In this document: positions 59,241-64,000 of the stretch, one piece after another | Position numbering within the stretch: the first letter of the stretch is position 1 | Layout: every line of letters starts with the position of its first letter | Assembly (NCBI RefSeq): GCF_050624435.1 | Contig: NC_134542.1 | Location: 107,863,677 to 107,927,676 of the forward strand | Length of the DNA stretch: 64,000 bases | Direction: 5' to 3' | Source of the DNA: Tenrec ecaudatus | Lineage: Eukaryota > Chordata > Mammalia > Afrosoricida > Tenrecidae | Program-made: the position numbers and the translations under genes | The notes under the pieces: model-generated | What the model saw: only the letters and a program-made list of their open reading frames with translations | What the model was told of the DNA's origin: nothing | Databases searched by the model: none

Positions 59241-59400
59241 CCGACATCAAGTTGATTCCTATTCCTGGTGACCCCATGTGTGACAGAATAGAACTGCCCC
59301 ACAGTGTTGTCTAGGCTGTCATCTTCGTGACCGCTGAATGCCAGGCCTCTGTCATGCTCCTGGCTGTGTTGACACTGTCAGCTTGCAGTGGGATCTGCTG
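59241..59400 (-). mobile_element. AfroSINE, inverted, diverged
   Basis: 'acatcaagttgattcctatt' with 'cctggtgaccccatgtg', 'gaatagaactgccccacagt' and 'cgtgaccgctgaatgccagg'. The head end is weak. Confidence 0.65.
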
Positions 59401-59995
59401 TGCTCTCCATGAACTTTGATTTCCTTAAAACATTTATAACCATCTAGAGGAACAGATTGTGATACTTCCTCCTTTCTCCAGATAGATAGTTTTAACAAGT
59501 ACCAAGAAAGTCGTGTTAAATATTAATAATTATGTGACCTTTAAGAGATTTGAAGCTATAGAATTTTTTACATTGTGGAACGTTGTACTGTTCATTAAAA
59601 CAGGACCATTTCTAACAAATGACTAACAGAAGTGAGTGTCTTTCCCACAAATGCATACCTCACCCAGAGTAGGTATGGAATTACTCTGCTTTTGTCCTTT
59701 CCATCACGTCTTTGCTCTCCAAAAAGTGTTAAAAAAAATAACATCTAAGATTTCAAGGCAGTTCCCTAGAGAAGTTTTTTTTTTGTTAATCTGTCTAGTA
59801 TAATAACAGCAATTACAGTTTACTTGTAAAAAATGGTCTTGGATGGAAAGATTTGTATTTCCTTTTCTATGCAATACTGTTAACAAAGGAGTGCATTTTG
59901 AAAACTTGCTGTGAATATTTCTTCAAGTTGATAAAAATTCACTTGATAGAATAGATTTAAATTTTTACTATCAGTTATTTTTTCATATGTGTTAT
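59401..59995. other. Unassigned AT-rich DNA
   Basis: Nothing recognised. Confidence 0.4.
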
Positions 59996-60115
59996 TATTA
60001 TTATTCGTTTCTGTCTAGTTGGCTCAGATTGATGGTGACCTTGTATATAACCGAACAAACGTTTCCTGGTGTTGTGCAGTCTTCGTGATCGCTGTGTTGT
60101 TTTAGCTTTGGTATT
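59996..60115 (-). mobile_element. RTE/AfroSINE tail, inverted
   Basis: ATT triplets then 'gtctagttggctcagattga' with 'tggtgaccttgtatata', 'ggtgttgtgcagtcttcgtg' and 'atcgctgtgttg', the complement of the RTE tail. Confidence 0.6.
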
Positions 60116-60138
60116 TAGAGGTAGGTAGTTACATGAGA

Positions 60139-60262
60139 GCAGCCCTGGAGCTGTAGTGGTTTGAAACCATCAGCCCCACCAGCTGTCTGCTCCCATCAGC
60201 AGTTACCATCTCTGAAACCCACAGGGCATCGCTCTGAGTCAGCGTTGACTCGATGGCATGAG
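60139..60262 (+). mobile_element. AfroSINE, sense, internally shortened
   Basis: 'agcagccctggagctgtagt' with 'ggtttgaaaccatcag', then 'catctctgaaacccacaggg' with 'catcgctctgagtcagcg' and 'ttgactcgatggca'. It lacks the block between the A and B boxes. Confidence 0.75.
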
Positions 60263-61610
60263 AGGGAGTTCTATGAGAAATTCATTATGGGAGTTCAAGT
60301 GTGCACTCCAATTCCTGCCATTAAACCACTTTACTCATTTTAAAAGGAGAAACAGGAGTTGTAGGAGAGGTGAGACTTGTGTTCTGTCTGTCACCCACTA
60401 TGCACGCAGCTGTGATCATGCTCACTGAGTGTCCCCTTCAGAATCTCTGTGATGAAGGCCACATAGAATGGAAACAGAGAGAAAATGAGAGGTGTTAGGC
60501 CACAGATGAACGTTGAGTTGGGTCACAAGAAGAGGATGATGATGAACGGCAGTTTCCACCAATACACTGTTCTTCTGCCTGAGAGACCTGTGAAGACTGA
60601 CTTCCCCTTTACTTCCTTTTCACCCTGCCATGCGACTTTTGGCAAGACACTATCTTGCCCCTTTAATCGGCAGTTTTCTCATCTATAAAAGGGGGGTGAT
60701 GACAATATTGATCTCAAATGTTATATTGAGAATTCAAAGAAATTGTGGGTTACACCGCTTAATGGAAGGTTTGGCAAATAGTGCTCTGATGATGATTCTG
60801 TATGGTGAATGAACCCAGCCTTCAGCCTGCGGTCATTAAAACACACGCATATCAATATGAGACATAGTCCTACATAACCATTTGATGCAGTGAGCCCTCA
60901 GAAACCACTTTACCTATTGTATGTAATTGGTTTTCTGAGGCCAGCAGGTGAATAATACCTTTCAATCATGTGCATTATAACAAAGTGATGGCCTCATACT
61001 CTAATAATGCAGTATATATATATAAATATATTTAAACAGATAAAGAAGAAAAATGCAAGCACAGATAAAAAGCCACAGGAGTCACATGCTCTCTGAGTTT
61101 CTGCTTTCAAGCACAATGTTCAGAATTATAAGACCTGAAAGAATAGATTCCGTTTTTAATGATCAGGTCATTAGACAACTTGAGCATAGGATTTCTGTTC
61201 TCATTTTATTATTGCCATTACTTGATAAGATACATGTGAGTTGCAGTTATTTATCTTATTAATATCCTTCAACTTAATATCTATAAAAATAGAAGGTTGA
61301 AAAATTAGCAATAGAAAGTAAGCATTTAGGTTTGAGAAAGCATAAATCCACCATTAGTGAAAAATAAAATAAGGCCAGAAATCAAAAAGTGCTTCTATTC
61401 CAGCTCCAGTCCACACACACACAGGCTTGTGCAAAACAAAACCTGTTTAAACCTGTCTTTGCAGCCAGGGAATGGCTGCAAACAAGTTCCCTCAGTTATA
61501 CTTGATCTCATTTGGGTGCCTTAAAGAAAGGGAGGGTGTTTGAGACATTTTGTGCTTCCATAAAAGAAAGAAGCAATCCCGAGGCTCATTCTAATTTCGA
61601 ATTTTAAATA
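60263..61610. other. Unassigned DNA
   Basis: Nothing recognised. A short TA-rich patch lies near 61,010-61,030. Confidence 0.4.
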
Positions 61611-61617
61611 AAATACA

Positions 61618-62420
61618 GTGGACAACTTCCTAAAACATTGGATTTGGAACAAAATGATGTATGGAATGTTACTCCCCATAAAACAGTTTTTATATGAGTC
61701 AGCAGATGCAAGACCAACAATCTTGATGAATGAAGAAACGAGGACTGATATCCACAAAATGGTTGGAAGAAAATTATACATTTACCTTTTGTATGGAAGG
61801 TCCCGATGCTGCGATCTCAAATGTTTGAGCATTTTCCGTTTCAGTCGATCATCTTGGCCTCAGCAACCTTCCAACTTGAAGGGTGCCATGAACACCGGGG
61901 AAAGATGGTCTCGTTCAAAGCTGATCTTCCTCAAAATCTTTTAAGCAGGTTGAAGATGATGGTATAGCGTGGATTTTAACTTGGGATGAGAGTTGGATAT
62001 ACCAAGGTGGTCCAGATAGCAGCGTCCAATCAAAACATGATTCTTAAAGAAGATCTGCTGGGCCAGGTAACTCAAGACAAAGAGATCAGCTCAGGATATG
62101 CTGGTGATTGATTCGAATTCTAATGGATAATCTTGATGGAGTCCTGGGAAGAACACAACGTTATCATGGTGCCTTAATAGGCGGTTATAAGAAAATGGAA
62201 AACTGCATTGGTGATTAAAAACACACAAGTCAGGCAAGTTGTGCTGAGTAATAATTTTCCATCAAGGCAATGTAGCTGCTTATTCTTCATGAGTTAGCAT
62301 ATCTGACTGTCTGTAGAAAACCATTTTCTATCCACCCTATAGCCATTATCTGACTCTTTAGACATTTTTAGTCCCCAAATGCAGAGGGAATTGAAAATAA
62401 ACTTGATTTCAGTCTCTTGA
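61618..62420 (+). other. Possible very old transposase relic
   Basis: One translated patch (about 61973-62014) reads 'ILTWDESWIYQGGP', close to the mariner 'TGDESWIY..P' catalytic-Asp motif. A 108-codon frame precedes it (61618-61944). The rest does not align convincingly with mariner, and no termini are visible. This could be coincidence. Confidence 0.2.
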
Positions 62421-64000
62421 AGATGTCCAAACTTCTTCGATGGGATATGTATTGAAGAGCCAGGAGTTTTCAAGGAAGGGTTAGAGATGAAAACTTTGTC
62501 TTCAGAGATTTATAAGCCTAAATGGGAAATACGTAAACAAGCAATAGAGTCACAGTTTAGTATTTTGTTTAATAAAAGCTTTTCTGATTGTGTAGCAATT
62601 TTTTTCTTATTCTTGTACATGGTATTAAAAAAGGGATTTGCTAACTTGGCTAAGAATAAAAACAGAGACACCAACTTCAAGATTATTTTATATAAAATAT
62701 AAGAATCACGAATCTGTTTTATCATTTATGTACATATATTATCAAATAAGTGATAAAACATGAGAGGCTAAGGAGTTAATTAAATCTAAACCATTATGCT
62801 GTGTGAAGTTAGCCAGTCACAAAAATATACATATTGTATGAATCCATTACTCTATAGTCATCTTCTAATCCAGTCTCCCAAAGAACGAGGTACCTCCATG
62901 AACCATATGTCACCCCCTCGTATGCATATCTTAAAAATCACTTTAACAGAGGGGCACTCACCTTCACTAGCTTTGGTTGTACAAGATATGGGAGAGTAAG
63001 ACCTATCAGTTGCTACCAAGCACATTTGTGCTGAAGTCATCCCAAGTCATCTGACACTCCTAGCAGAGTGATAGACCTTCCTGGAAATTCCGGTCATGAC
63101 TGGGCATGCAGGACTTTGAGAAGGTGTTTATCTTTCCATTGGCAGGAACACGGAGAGTAAGAAATCCCACTGGGTGGGAAATGCTCAACACTACGTACAT
63201 CGAACTGGGAGACTATTTCTAGCCTTACATTTCCCATTGGCCACTTCTGACTTAGTTTCTGTGCCGCCCTGGTGACCCAGGCCATGTGCCGTAGACTGCT
63301 GGGATTTTAGACTCTGTTCTTTTGAGGCACACACCATTTCATAGGCCATGCCAGAAGGAATCAATGTGGAAACTCCACTAAGTGAACTGAGCCCTGTATC
63401 AAACTCCCCTGTCGCCCTTGGATTTAAAGTTAACCTTCCTAATGTAAAAACAAACAAACAAACAAACAAAAAAACAAATGACTACTATCCCAAGGTTATA
63501 GAAATGGCAGTCGTTGGACTTGTATCTATTGCTTGAAGGCACCCAATGAACTACCCAGTACTGTCATTTACTTATTGGTTCCATGTTCTCCTTGCATATG
63601 ATGACATGCATTAATCTGGCAGGCAGGATTCTGCCATTGTGAATGAATATTATTGAAAACTTGTTCCCCTATCACCAACCCCCATGATCTGCGTAAGTAG
63701 TGTCTAGGCACTTGAGTCTAATCTGTATGTCAACAGCTCGTGTGTTTTGGTTCACAGCTGGCCTTTATTTGCATAATTTTCTTTTCTCAATGTGTTTAGA
63801 ATTCCATACTATTGGTTAATTTAATGGCACTATCAATAGAATTACCTTATGTCCCAGGGAATGATTGATAATGTTCTCTAACATAAAATGACAATGATGT
63901 CTTTAAAGTAAACCATAAGTGTTTGGGTGGATTTTGATCTAACACCCAATTCTAGTCCCAATATAACAAAAATAAGTCCTCATGAGATGACCCTGTTTGA
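62421..64000. other. Unassigned DNA
   Basis: Nothing recognised apart from a CAAA microsatellite. Open frames of 60-92 codons show no signature. Confidence 0.4.
63446..63478. repeat. (CAAA)n microsatellite
   Basis: Six to seven CAAA units ending in an A-rich stretch. Confidence 0.9.

Overview
The window reads as nuclear DNA of a placental mammal of the clade Afrotheria, most likely a tenrec. Three things point there. (1) Many tRNA-derived SINEs carry the AfroSINE signature (head 'gagccctggtggc..agt', middle 'gcagttcgaa..ccaccagc', 3' tail 'gagtc..aatcgactc' that resembles the tail of an RTE LINE). (2) There are several fragments of a BovB-related RTE LINE. (3) Two hAT elements have ends matching the SPIN family, which is known from tenrec but not from human or elephant. 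The species call is an inference from repeat content.

I see no working gene. The window is AT-rich, intergenic or deep-intronic sequence made largely of nested transposable elements. The only cellular coding sequence I recognise is a dead processed copy of TIMM17A. No functional tRNA, rRNA, CRISPR array, operon or origin is visible.

Layout. 0-3.3 kb: unassigned DNA, then an inverted L1 3' end, an AfroSINE and a short L1 tail. 4.3-5.3 kb and 8.6-10.2 kb: copies of a ~0.5 kb repeat family (called R500 here) and an RTE 3' end. 12.4-13.8 kb: an inverted L1 3' end with a 26-bp fold-back and a TATC microsatellite. 14.6 kb: a second 26-bp fold-back. 14.8-20.2 kb: an inverted RTE LINE split by a 1.16 kb mariner with a TA target duplication. 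20.9-27.4 kb: nested R500 copies around an old inverted L1. 27.4-38.2 kb: mostly unassigned DNA with scattered SINEs, RTE pieces, microsatellites and a SPIN-like element.

38.28-47.62 kb holds a full-length sense L1: 5' UTR, broken ORF1, broken ORF2 and a very long 3' UTR. A 14-bp target duplication bounds it, and the TIMM17A retropseudogene sits in its 3' UTR. 48.8-50.3 kb: an older inverted L1 3' end followed by three stacked inverted AfroSINEs. 51.3-51.8 kb: a hAT-transposase-like relic. 52.5-60.3 kb: more SINE and RTE tails, including an RTE fragment split by a second SPIN-like element. 60.3-64 kb: mostly unassigned.

The nesting gives relative ages: mariner after RTE, SPIN after RTE, TIMM17A after L1, R500 into R500, RTE tail into old L1, and L1 tail into R500. 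I do not find a new functional system. The most informative material is the set of horizontally transferred DNA transposons, the L1 with its duplicated 3' UTR, and several perfect short inverted repeats that look like template-switch scars.
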